Source of the DNA: Armigeres subalbatus
Lineage: Eukaryota; Arthropoda; Insecta; Diptera; Culicidae
NCBI RefSeq assembly: GCF_024139115.2
Contig: NC_085141.1
Location: forward strand, 39,748,120 to 39,812,119
Direction of reading: 5' to 3'
Length of the DNA: 64,000 bases
Below, piece after piece: positions 54,054-64,000 of this stretch. A program made the position numbers and the translations under genes. The notes under the pieces are model-generated. The model made no database searches. It was not told where the DNA came from and was given only the letters and a program-made list of their open reading frames with translations. Within the stretch, counting starts at the first letter, position 1. Each line of letters opens with the position of its first letter.

Positions 54054-55515
54054 TTTGGCGGGAAATGATCAACCTGATTCGATTCTGTCCGATTAAAACT
54101 GACCGTGCAACCGGAGGGTCGTCACATCAATGTGATTCCTTAACTTTAAATTCGAATAAAAAAGCGTATGGATTTTTTTTTTCTTGAAGGGTCGATCATT
54201 CTTTCCTTTGAAACAGTCATCATAAATAATGGTCTTAGACGATCGTCATCCCAGACTTTAAGGCCCCTTTCTTCCATTTTACGCTTTGGTTTGGTTCGGT
54301 TGACAAGGGCACTGCGAGAAACTGCTTGTTCTGGTGATTCCATTTATCTGTCGGTTAAAGTGTTACATCTGCGTTTTCCCTCACTTTCGGTAGAATGTGA
54401 GCCTGTTGGCTGTAGACCTCATGATGTGAATACAAAGGCGACCATAACAATGTCAAAGTCCGTACCGAACATCGAAGGATTATGAACAAACGTCGTAAAA
54501 CTGACCTCGATCAGTTTTGCCCTGAACAGTATGGGGCGTTAGAAAAGTGTTTTATTAAATTTGAAAGCCATAATCAACCAAAAGCAGAGCGTTTTAAAAG
54601 TGACCCCAGTGTATCACAACTTCGAATGCTTATTATCACCATATCGAATTCCAGCAGTAATGTCTATAAAAAATATAAACATATTAAAAAATAATATGTT
54701 TTCTTGGTACCATTCATGTTCTAGTAATTTAGATCGACACATCATGTACTCGGTTTTAGTCCTTTTTTGCTTGTTTACCTGCGTACTATGAAGTATGCCA
54801 CACTTGGACCCAATGATATCCTGCTGATAGATGCTGTACTTCAATTCCAATTCATTTGCCATTGCAAAGATTTTTCCCAATTCCTTGCTTTTACACACAG
54901 TCACACGGTGTCACTCAATATTCGTTTCTTTTGTTGTGCGAAACGCATTATTCATTTCTATTTTAGCTATTTTGCTTGAAAGGCATTTGAAGGGAGGAAA
55001 AGTAGATGAGGTTTGAAGTGGGTCATATTTTATCTATTGACTGTCTCAGTATGCGACCGATCTTTCGAGTGGTCCTTCTGAGTAGGAGGTAGAAGAAATT
55101 GTACTGCTTTGGTGTGGTAACAAATTGTTTTGCAAAAGCAGTGGCGAACTACCTACTCGATCGAATGATATTTTTGGTAGATTTCAACCTATACGATAAC
55201 GATTTCTAACCGGCGTCGCTGCTACTGCAGTCGATTCCAGATGTATCTTCAATTGAGATCTTGAAATTATAAGGGATGCTGTTAACATCTGACTTGAAAA
55301 TGTGGATATTACTAACTCTGCTCTCACACAGTAGGTGACATAGATATTTTTTTTCTCGTGGATTAAGGAAAACAAATCACTAGGATTGCCTTTCAGTGTT
55401 ATATACTTAACGTGAAATTTTCAATTAACAAAACCTCTCTATCATTTCAAAGAAACGTTGTATGTAAAGTAAAAATCGAAACTGCGAAAGCATCGTTGTA
55501 TTGTCCGTAAACAAT
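54054..55515. other. no gene recognised
   Basis: Overlapping frames on both strands at 54,146-54,485 match no family I know. No splice sites or repeats link them. Left unannotated. Confidence 0.4.
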
Positions 55516-56165
55516 ATACAGCCACCAAGGGTGCGACGCATTACCCGCGTCAACCCCGAAGCCTCATCACTGCTGGAGATTAAAGTTGCCATCCGAATCA
55601 TGAACCCAGCAAGGCTCCCGGGTCGATCGCATATCAGCAGAGATGCTCAAAGCTGACCCCATCTCCATGCTATCCGCGCAAATGTTAAATCAACTGTTCC
55701 GCAATATCTGAGAGACTTTTCAAGCCGACACAACTGGGGGGAACTGACTGGGTGCGACAACTAGCGGAGCATCGTGCCACTGTGCATTTTTATCAAATGT
55801 CTGTGCGAAGCTATCCTAAATCGGTTAGATGAGCCTCAGATCAGATAGACACGTTTCTCTGATGGCACCAGGCGGAATTCCGGCCGGAAGATCATGTGTG
55901 GATCATCCTGGATCAGGTCAACGAATTCCTATTCCTAGTCCTTCTATTTGGTGTCTATTGACTACGAAAAAGCTTTCGGTCTGAAAATCTATGGATACCT
56001 AGAGACGCAAGGAGTTCCGGATAAAATCGTTGGCTTTACCAAAGCGCAGTACGAAGCTTTTACGTGCAGAATCCTGCCTGCACAACGGAGCTTTGTCTGA
56101 CACCATGCAAGTAGTTGTCGGAGTGAGACAAGGATGCATTATAAATTCGCTACTGTTCCGTCCAC
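55516..56165 (+). pseudogene. heavily decayed LINE reverse transcriptase
   Basis: Across three frames one can read VRRITRVNPEASSLLEIKVA, LNRLDEPQI, FYLVSIDYEKAFG (motif with catalytic Asp), GVPDKIVGFTKAQYEAFTCR and VVGVRQGCI. These are LINE RT motifs of a type unlike the other copies (IDYEKAF rather than DFKAAY). Many stops and shifts. Confidence 0.6.
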
Positions 56166-56194
56166 CAAACTGTGGGCTATTCTAGCAGTCTGCT

Positions 56195-56560
56195 ATTGCC
56201 ATGGAGCACGTGACGACAGGATAATCTTAGATGAATTGCATCCCCGCAACTTCGAAGGAATTTTGCTGAAAAGGACAGGAAGCGTGGAAAACCGGGCATA
56301 GTACGACCATTTTCTGCCAAAGCATCACCAACGAGCTGGGAATCATTTCATACTCTTGGGCAAAATGCGCCAACACGAGATTTGGTAGCAGTCAATCAAA
56401 GCAAAGATGTGCAAGCTAAAGATCAAAGGCCGTTTCTTCAACAACAGCATCATTAACGTGCAAGAACCGTTCTAGGCACAGGTGGAGCAAAATCGTCATC
56501 GTTAACACGAACGCGCAGGTAGGAAGAAAATACATCCCCGGAAATAATAACAACACCACC
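56195..56560 (+). pseudogene. decayed LINE endonuclease piece
   Basis: Reads GCDRIILDELHPRNF, then KMCKLKIKGRFFNNSIINVQ, related to the minus-strand copy at 43.2-44.0 kb. Several stops. It follows the RT fragment, the reverse of normal LINE order, so two elements are involved. Confidence 0.6.
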
Positions 56561-56756
56561 GCTTGTTTTACATACAAAATGACACTGTTTGAGGATCAAT
56601 ACCTCGATTTCTAGCGATTAGTTTAACCTTCCTAATGCATTAAAAAAAATGACACATTGTGCATTAGCGAGTCAAAAATATCTCAACTTTTTTCGCTCCT
56701 AATAGTTCATTTTTGAATAAATTTTTAATCTTTTGAAACTAAATTAAACGCAGGAA

Positions 56757-56800
56757 CGCAGCTTAGTGTTCATTAAGCACTCTCACTCTCACTCTCATAC
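56757..56800 (-). repeat. SINE 3' scrap and CTCACT microsatellite
   Basis: GCAGCTTAGTGTTCATTAAGCAC's core is the inverse of part of the SINE at 29.5 kb (about 22 bases); it is followed by (CTCTCA)n at the border of the large satellite. Confidence 0.55.
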
Positions 56801-58155
56801 AATCCAAATACAATCCAAATTCAATCAATATCCAATCCAAATTCAAACCAAATTCAATCCAAATCCAACTCAATCCAAATCCAATTCAGTCCAAATCCAA
56901 TTCAAATCCAAATCCAAATCCAATCCAAATCCAATCCAAATCCAATCCAAATCCAATCCAAATCCAATCCAAATCCAATCCAAATCCAATTCAAATCCAA
57001 TCCAAATCCAATCCAAATCCAATCCAAATCCAATCCAAATCCAATCCATATCCAATCCAAATCCAATCCAAACCAATCCAATCCAAACCAAACCAATCCC
57101 AACCAATCCCAATCCAATCCAACCAATCCAAATCCAATCCAAATCCAATCCAAATCCAATCCAAATCCAATCCAAATCCAATCCAAATCCAATCCAAATC
57201 CAATTCAAATCCAATCCAAATCCAATCCAAATCCAATCCAAATCCAATCCCAATCCAATCCCAATCCAATCCAAATCCAATCCAAATCCAATCCAAATCT
57301 TATCCAAATCCAATCCAAATTCAATCCAAATCCAACTCAATCCAAATCCAATTCAGTCCAAATCCAATTCAAATCCAAATCCAAATCCAATCCAAATCTA
57401 ATCCAAATCCAATCCAAATCCAATCCAAATCCAATCCAAATCCTATCCAAATCCAATCCAAATCCAATCCAAATTCAATCCAAATCCAACTCAATCCAAA
57501 TCCAATTCAGTCCAAATCCAATTCAAATCCAAATCCAAATCCAATCCAAATCCAATCCAAATCCAATCCAAATCCAATCCAAATCCAATCCAAATCCAAC
57601 CCAAACCCAACCCAAACCCAACCCAAATCCAATCCAAACCCAATCCAAATCCAATCCAAATCCAATCCAAATCCAATCCAAATCCAATCCAAATCCAATC
57701 CAAATCCAATCCAAATCCAATCCAAATCCAATCCAAATCCAATCCAAATCCAATCCAAATCCAATCCAAAGCCAATTAGAATCTACTGCAAATCCAATCC
57801 AAATTCAATTGAAATTCAATCAAAATTCCGATACAAATGCGATTTAATCCAAATCCAAACTAAATCCAATCCAAAACAATTTCAAATAAAATCCAAAACC
57901 AATTTAAATATAATCCAAAGCCAATTAAAATCCATTACAAATCCATTCCAAATTTAATTAAAATCCAATCTAAATTCCGATCCAAATCTGGTTCAATTTA
58001 AATCCATTGTGAAACCGATTTAAATTCAATCAAAATCCAATCCAATCCAACTAATATCCAATCGAAGATCAGCCGAAATTTAATCTCAATTCAATAAAAA
58101 ACCCAATTTAAATCTAATGAACATTCAATCCAAATGCAATCCAAATCCTACCGAC
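56801..58155 (+). repeat. 11-bp minisatellite (CCAATCCAAAT)n with higher-order blocks
   Basis: From 56,800 to about 57,775 the 11-bp unit CCAATCCAAAT is repeated about 85-90 times with few changes, then decays to 58,155. A variant block (TCAATCCAAATCCAACTC followed by CAATTCAGTCC) recurs at about 56,852, 57,318 and 57,474. Because 11 is not divisible by three, every frame cycles through all phases, so long stop-free frames exist on both strands; they are not genes. Confidence 0.95.
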
Positions 58156-58539
58156 TGCGCCATTGTCGTGACCCGATCGAGATTTCCAGTCTCGACCGTC
58201 TCAACAATACTCAGCAAACTGAACTCACTCCCGCGTTTACACGATCATCCCAAACTGTTTACATTGGAGATGGAATGAAGTATCCTTGAACCTAAGGTAT
58301 CTCGCTACACGTTTGGAAGAAATCACAACAAAAGAGTATATTCAAATTGGAAATTTAATTATTGCTCATAACACACTGCTGTGCAGTCATTATTTTTTTC
58401 CGATATTTCATAGACCTGATCTTATATACTACACTTAGCTGAAAAGGACAGAAAACTTTATTATCGTACTCTAAGTAACAAATGCTGGGAAGCGTTCCAT
58501 TGGTACTTCGCGTACCTGAAGGAATAAAATAGACCGCAT
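58156..58539. other. no gene recognised
   Basis: Unique-looking sequence between satellite and LINE. Nothing identified. Confidence 0.4.
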
Positions 58540-61500
58540 CTCGTGGTCCTTAGCATCGTACCCAGCAACTCCTATCCCTATCTCCTCGTGCCGCTGGCCG
58601 GGATACGAGCAACCTTAGGAAAGATCGGATAACCGACCCCGGTGGGAAATATGGTCGTATGCCGACTGGGAAGGGGGGTGTTTGCTCCTCCCCGGAGGTG
58701 CAAATCTTACTGAGCGTCTGTTATCCATGTTAGGGGCGGCTCATCATCGTCCGAGAGCCAGCGAGGAACTCTAAGTGAAACTGTGAAACACCATGGTCCA
58801 CCGGAAATAGGTAGGAATGGTTTTCCGGAAATTTAGGGGGTTTAGTGTCAGGCCCTGTAATGAAACTCACGCAACGAATAATCAACAAGGTATTACGGAA
58901 CGAATCATTCGGCGAAGACTACTGCGACGGAAAGGGACTAGCGATTGGAAACTCGGTTCATGGAACTTCATCGGGAGCACACGCATACTCACCGATGTGC
59001 TCAAGGGCCGTGGATTCGGCATCGTAGTGCTGCATGAGATTTGTTGGAAGGTATTAATGGTGCGAACGTTTAGAGTTAATCATACCATCTACCAGAGCTG
59101 CGGCAACACACACGAGCTGGGAACAGCTTTCATAGTGATGGGCGATATGCAAAGGCGTGTGATCGGGTATCAATGAGAGAGTGTGTAGTTTGAGGATCAA
59201 AGGCCGGTTCTTCAACTTCAGCATAATCACCGTCCATAGCCCACACTCCGGAAGCACTGATGATGATAATGACGCATTCTACGCGCAGCTGGAACGTGAG
59301 TACGACAGCTGCCCAAGCCACGACGTCAAAATCATCATAGGAGATTTGAACGCTCAGGTTGGCCAAGAGGAGGAGTTTAAACAGACTATTGGGAAGTTCA
59401 GCGCCCACCGGCTGACGAACGAGAACGGCCTACGACTAATTGATTTCGCCGCCTGCAAGAATATGGCCATTCGCAGCACCTACTTCCAACACAGCCTTCT
59501 GTATCGGTACACCTGAAGATCACCACTGCAGACAGAATCACAAATCGACCACGTTCTGATTGATGGATGGCACTTCTCTGACATTATCGACGTCAGTACG
59601 TATCGTGGCGCTAACATCGACTCTGACCACTATCTGGTGATGGTTAAACTTCGCCCAAAACTATCCGTCATCAACAATGTTCGGTATCGACGACCGCCGC
59701 GGTACGACCTAGAGCGACTGATGCAACCTGATGTCGCCACTGCATACGCACAGCCATGGGCGTAGCCAAGGGGGGGCAGGGGGGGGCCGTCGCAAATCGA
59801 CCACGTTCTGATTGATGGATGGCACTTCTCTGACATTATCGACGTCAGTACGTATCGTGGCGCTAACATCGACTCTGACCACTATCTGGTGATGGTTAAA
59901 CTTCGCCCAAAACTATCCGTCATCAACAATGTTCGGTATCGACGACCGCCGCGGTACGACCTAGAGCGACTGATGCAACCTGATGTCGCCACTGCATACG
60001 CGCAGCATCTCGATGGGGCCCCTCTTGAGGACTGCTGGAATACAGTTAAAGCAGCCATTAACGATGCAGCGGAGAACAACGTCGGGTATGTGGGACGAAG
60101 TCGACGGAACGATTGGTTCGACGAAGAGTGCAGACAGATTCTGAAGGAGAAGGACGCAGCGCGGGCGGTCGCGCTGCAGCAAGGTACCCGGCAGAACGTG
60201 GAACGTTATAGACGGAAGTGGAGACAGCAGACCCGCTATTTTCAGAAGAAGAAACCCCGCCTGGAAGATTGGGAGTGCGAGGAGATGGAACAGCTGTGCC
60301 GTTCTCAAGAAACACGCAATTTCTATCAGAAGCTCAACGAATCCCTCAAAGGCTTCGTGCCGCGAGCCGAAATGTGCAGGGATAAGGATGGGAGCATCTT
60401 GACGGACGAACGTGTGGTGATCGAAAGGTGGAAGCAGCACTACGATGAACATTTGAATGGCGCTGAGTCAAGGTAGCGGAGGAGATGACTACCTCATATC
60501 AGCGGACGATGGAAGCCAACCAGCCCCCACCTTGAGGGAGTCAAGGATGCCATACAACAGGTAAAGACCAATAAAGCAGCTGGTAAGGATGGTATCGGAG
60601 CTGAGCTCATCAAGCTGGGATCGGAAAAGCTGGCCACTTGCCTGCACAAACTGGTATTTAGAATCTGGGAATCTGAACACCTACCGGAGGAGTGGAAGGA
60701 AGGGGTTATATGCCCCATCTACAAGAAATGCGACAAGCTGGAGTGTGACAACTTTCGAGCGATCACCATCCTTAATGCCGCCTACAAGTGATATCCCAGA
60801 TCATTCCGACATCTATCACCATTAGTGAATGAGTTCGTAGGAAGCTCGACAACGGACCAGATCTTTACTGTGCGGCAAATCCTACAAAAATACCGTGAAT
60901 AACAGGACCCAACGCACCATCTGTTCATTGATTTTAAGGCGGCATACGACAGACCACGTAGAGCTATGTAAAATTATGGACGAGAACAGTTTCCCTTGGA
61001 AGTTTACCAGACTGATCAAAGCAACGGTGGATGGTGTGCAAAACTGTGTAAAGATTTCGGGCGAACACTTCAGTTCGTTCGAATCGCGCCTCGGACTAAG
61101 GCAAGGTGATGGATTTTCGCGCCTGTTGTTTAGTATTGTGCTAGAAGGTGTCATGAGGAGAGCCAGGGTGTAACAATCGGGGTACGATTTTCAACAGATA
61201 AAGTCATTTTTTTTTGTTACGCGGATGACATGGACATTGTCGGCCGAACATTCGCAAAGGTGGCAGAACTGTACACCCGCTTGAAACATGAAGTAACAAA
61301 AGTTGGACTGGTGGCGAATGCGTCGAAGAAGTGTTACGATAGACGGGGATACCTTGGAGGTGGTCGAGGAATTCGTCTACCTTGGATCCTTGCTAACAGC
61401 TGATAACAATGTTAGTCGTGAAATACGAAGGCGCATCATCTGTGGAAGTCGGGCCTGCTCGAGGAGGACTTGCAAGCACTCGGAGTGTTCAAGAGACGGA

Positions 61501-61730
61501 TGCTTAGGACCATCTTTGGCGGTGTGCAAGAAGACGGTGTGTGGCGGCGAAGAATGAACCACGAGCTTGCTCAGCTAAACGGCGTACCCAGTATTCAGAA
61601 GGTAGCTAAAGCCGGAAGGGTACGATGGGCAAGGCATGTTGCAAGAATGCCGAACAGCAACCCTGCAAAGATGGTGTTCGTTTCCGATCCGGCAGGTACG
61701 AGACGACGTGGAGCGCAGCGAGCGAGGTTG
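58540..61730 (+). pseudogene. longest RTE-like LINE copy, RT box retained, several breaks
   Basis: A non-coding leader (58,540-58,850) is followed by an endonuclease: TSDWKLGSWNFIGSTRI, FGIVVLHEICWKV, RIKGRFFNFSIITVHSPHSG, VKIIIGDLNAQV, RLTNENGLRLIDFAA, QIDHVLIDG, SDHYLVMVKL. The linker includes RRNDWFDEECRQIL. RT motifs follow: VICP-like PSTRNAT region (frameshifted), KLTRLIKATVDGVQN-like, LGLRQGDGFSRLLFS and FFCYADDMDIVGRT (catalytic box, about 61,213). Then VTIDGDTLEVVEEFVYLGS, FGGVQEDGVWRRRMNHELAQ, and an end at 61,730. Lesions: stop at about 59,514, a 213-bp duplication, frameshifts at about 60,470, 60,540, 60,790, 61,175 and 61,320, and a deletion near 61,455. Clade assignment (RTE-like, JAM1-type) is inference. 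Confidence 0.85.
59541..60005 (+). repeat. 213-bp tandem duplication inside the LINE with G-rich spacer
   Basis: 59,541-59,753 and 59,794-60,005 are almost identical. The 40-base spacer reads CCATGGGCGTAGCCAAGGG then G runs, unlike any other LINE copy here. Confidence 0.88.
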
Positions 61731-64000
61731 GGACTATTTACTTCCACTATAATCACTTATTAAAAAGATACGTATTCCGTTTTCTACTTGAAAACTTCAA
61801 CAGTTCAGTGAAAAATTCTTCAGTGTTATCGACTCGATTTTTCCGTAAATCTATACAGTTAGAATATTGAGGCATTTTTTATTTTTTTTTATTATAATCC
61901 TTAAATTTATTAACAAAAACAAAAAAATTAAATATAAGCTTTGTTCTATGTACAACTTATCCTAAAGTTAATCTAAAATACAGTACAACCAAGACGGAAT
62001 TGCTAATAGGACAGACAAGAATAGGTAGAAAAATATTAAACGTAAGTAACAGCTTATCAATTAATTTAGAACAAGATCCTAAATCTACTAAAACGACCCA
62101 AGTTTGTCCCATCAACCGCTAATATGCGATCAAAGCTCATATGTATATATATCTTTTTATTTATACTCCAAAGGGATTTTTTAATCCTCACCTACCATCC
62201 ACAAATATACGGGTGTTATAAAATCGGAAATATTTTTTTGATTAACATGTGTCCCGAAAATGAACATTACACACAATAAGCCAAAGAATTGTTGGATTGG
62301 ACACTTAAAAGTTTTGATCGAATGCTTAGTCTATCGTCCTACAAAGAAATTCAAAGGTGAGGAAGAGAGCAAAGACTAGCCTATCATCATTTAGTTGAAC
62401 TACATATCCAGGACACCTGAGGAAAATGACAGAAACGGCGCGCCAGTGGCCATACAATTACATCTTTACTTTAGTACTTATTCGTTATGAATTGTCTCTA
62501 TGTGGTCTATGCATGCTATTCAGGATATCCAATAATCTCAAGTGGCACACAAATTGAATTTGTCACATGTGCCAACAGAGTTTTTCAAGAAGCAAATCGC
62601 TGCAACGATTTGGGAACTTTTTCGAGATCGAAACAGTCGGCACAAAAATCATAAGTAGTTACAAATGTGTTTTCAAGTGCGGGGATTAACTCCGAAACAA
62701 GCAGAACACGGTCCTTTAAAAAGACCCCTCTTTTCCTTGTCGGTTTCTTTCCATAGATTGTTTTATTTTTTCGTTTTCTTCACCCGGTCCCTAGGGGCTT
62801 AGATACAACCAATAATGAAGCGAAGCTTATGGTGACAGGGTGTCGGAGCAATTTACATACTGTTCCGCGTGGTGCGGTTTTTTGGGAATTACACATTTCT
62901 TCAGACTTCTTCGAACAACCTGCAGATGTTTTCCTTCTGGATATACATTTGGATCTCAATTTCCCACCATTTACTAGGAAACCAACGCCAACGTGCTGTG
63001 GCAGCAGGTCCATGAAATGTGTGCGAAGGCAGGGACGTGAAATATGATCGCCGTCGTTGTCGTCCGTAGAACGTCGAAAAATGTGTGAACCTATTGGAGC
63101 GACATTGATTCTCTAACCGTCTGTGGGTTCGACACGATTTACATGTAGAGTTAATTAACGATACGATGATTCTTCACATAACAATCTCAAAGTAACGAAT
63201 CGACATTTAAATTAACTCATTACGGAGTTCATCATAAAGCACCAAATTGAATTAACTCGACATAAGATCGATCCCTTGTTGATCGCATGTGATCGAAAAT
63301 CCAAGTAGCCCTAGCGATGCAAAAGAACCTTTGTTGTTCTATGGCCAACCATCTGCACGCACGGTATGGTCTTGCTTAGGCACATAATAAATTACTTTTG
63401 GATGGAACAAAATTTCACCCATCACCGACGACAGAGCGGCTTTTATTCTTCAAATCTTTTATGTGCTGCACCCAAGAGAGTATGTTTTTGAGTGTTCGTC
63501 ATTCTTTGTTGATTCTTTGAAAACACAGATTAGATTTTGCTTGCTGAAGCGAGTGAAATTAAATTCTTTTATGTTGTTGGCAAAGGGATCTTTTTAAACA
63601 ATATCGAAGCTTTGAATTTCTTCAGGCTTTATAAACTATTTTCGAATGAGATTGCGGATTGTATTCATGACCGAGGAACTCAACAATATTCAACAATGGT
63701 CGTTGAAAAGATGTGTACATAATTTTAATATCAAATATTGCAAGTTTTAAGACAGACCTCGCGACCTCGTATTTTTTGGTACACAAAGAATAGTTTTGAA
63801 ATTTGTGTAGTGTATGTATCTAAATTTCGCATGCATTAGGCAAAAGTATTTCAAATTCATGCTACAGGCAAGTTGTTAGTGAACGAATCAATTTTCCCCA
63901 GTGAAAAGATTTTTTAAAACATTTAATGTCTTCATTTTTTATAAGACGAGTTAGTACCTGGGACTCAGGGTAGGGGAACTGCTCCTGGAATTCATCTCAT
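61731..64000. other. no gene recognised
   Basis: AT-rich to about 62.7 kb. A minus-strand frame at 62,780-63,013 (78 codons, Cys/Lys-rich) looks faintly protein-like but has no splice or start support. A plus-strand frame at 63,537-63,722 is likewise unsupported. No repeats with both ends were found. The region could hold UTR or intronic sequence of a gene beyond the window. Confidence 0.4.

Noticed and set aside
54146..54485. Overlapping frames on both strands that look faintly protein-like
   Set aside because: No recognised motif, no splice support, and opposite-strand overlap makes at least one spurious.
56766..57775. Long open frames of repeated Asn-Pro-Ile-Gln or Leu-Asp-Trp-Ile-type peptides on both strands
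   Set aside because: They are forced by the stop-free 11-bp repeat; frames exist on both strands at once and have no start context or splice sites.
62780..63013. 78-codon Cys/Lys-rich minus-strand frame
   Set aside because: No homology recognised, no signal peptide, no splice or promoter evidence.
1..64000. Endogenous copies of RNA viruses, common in Aedes genomes
   Set aside because: None of the translated frames shows flavivirus, rhabdovirus or other RNA-virus polymerase or nucleoprotein motifs; all RT-like frames fit retrotransposons.
1..64000. CRISPR array, bacterial operon or recent bacterial transfer
   Set aside because: Tandem repeats here lack regular unique spacers, and no bacterial-type gene cluster is seen.

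Overview
The window looks like a repeat-dense piece of an insect nuclear genome, most probably a culicine mosquito of the Aedes type. The reasons are tRNA-derived SINEs that resemble Aedes SINEs, many small palindromic DNA transposons (MITEs), and decayed copia, gypsy, BEL/Pao and RTE-like elements. The organism call is inference; no sequence search was possible. Nothing bacterial, plastid or mitochondrial is seen, and I saw no CRISPR array, rRNA or free-standing tRNA gene.

Layout. 1-2.2 kb: start of a minus-strand LTR retrotransposon (gag, primer site, long LTR). 2.4-7.0 kb: a MITE split by a structurally complete copia element with identical 167-bp LTRs and a 5-bp target duplication, but with broken coding frames. 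7.2-11.3 kb: a fold-back, two MITEs and a short gypsy-like element with gag and no recognisable pol. 12.37-12.97 kb: a 601-bp SINE-like retroposon with a 22-bp target duplication. 13.3-15.5 kb: a spliced hAT-type transposase gene. 16.2-17.4 kb: remnant of a LINE with a restriction-like endonuclease motif. 18-21.9 kb: minus-strand copia with its RT core deleted and a MITE inserted, joined to a LINE 3' end. 21.9-24.1 kb: LINE and SINE remnants. 24.5-26.0 kb: the best host-gene candidate, a spliced gene with an RRM-like segment. 26.2-28.8 kb: DNA-transposon remnants and a large fold-back.

28.8-30.6 kb: an RTE-like LINE carrying a SINE and two MITEs. 31.6-33.0 kb: last exon of a minus-strand non-canonical poly(A)/terminal nucleotidyltransferase gene. 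33.8-37.1 kb: a second LINE family interrupted by three different MITEs. 37.9-41.3 kb: two long non-autonomous DNA transposons (1,565 and 1,382 bp). 43-44 kb: another LINE endonuclease fragment. 44.4-46.9 kb: tandem repeats and a terminal-inverted-repeat element enclosing a ~110-bp satellite. 47.5-48.0 kb: a small two-exon gene of unknown function. 48.7-50.3 kb: a LINE with its RT active site deleted, abutting a BEL/Pao pol remnant (50.3-51.5 kb). 52.6-54.1 kb: a third long non-autonomous DNA transposon. 55.5-56.6 kb: heavily decayed LINE pieces. 56.8-58.2 kb: an 11-bp minisatellite. 58.5-61.7 kb: the longest LINE copy, retaining the YADD box. 61.7-64 kb: nothing recognised.

There is no operon-like cooperation here. 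The story is layered transposition. Host-type genes are three short islands (24.5-26.0, 31.6-33.0, 47.5-48.0 kb). Target duplications and nesting give a relative insertion order at several places, and several retroelements have lost exactly their catalytic core.
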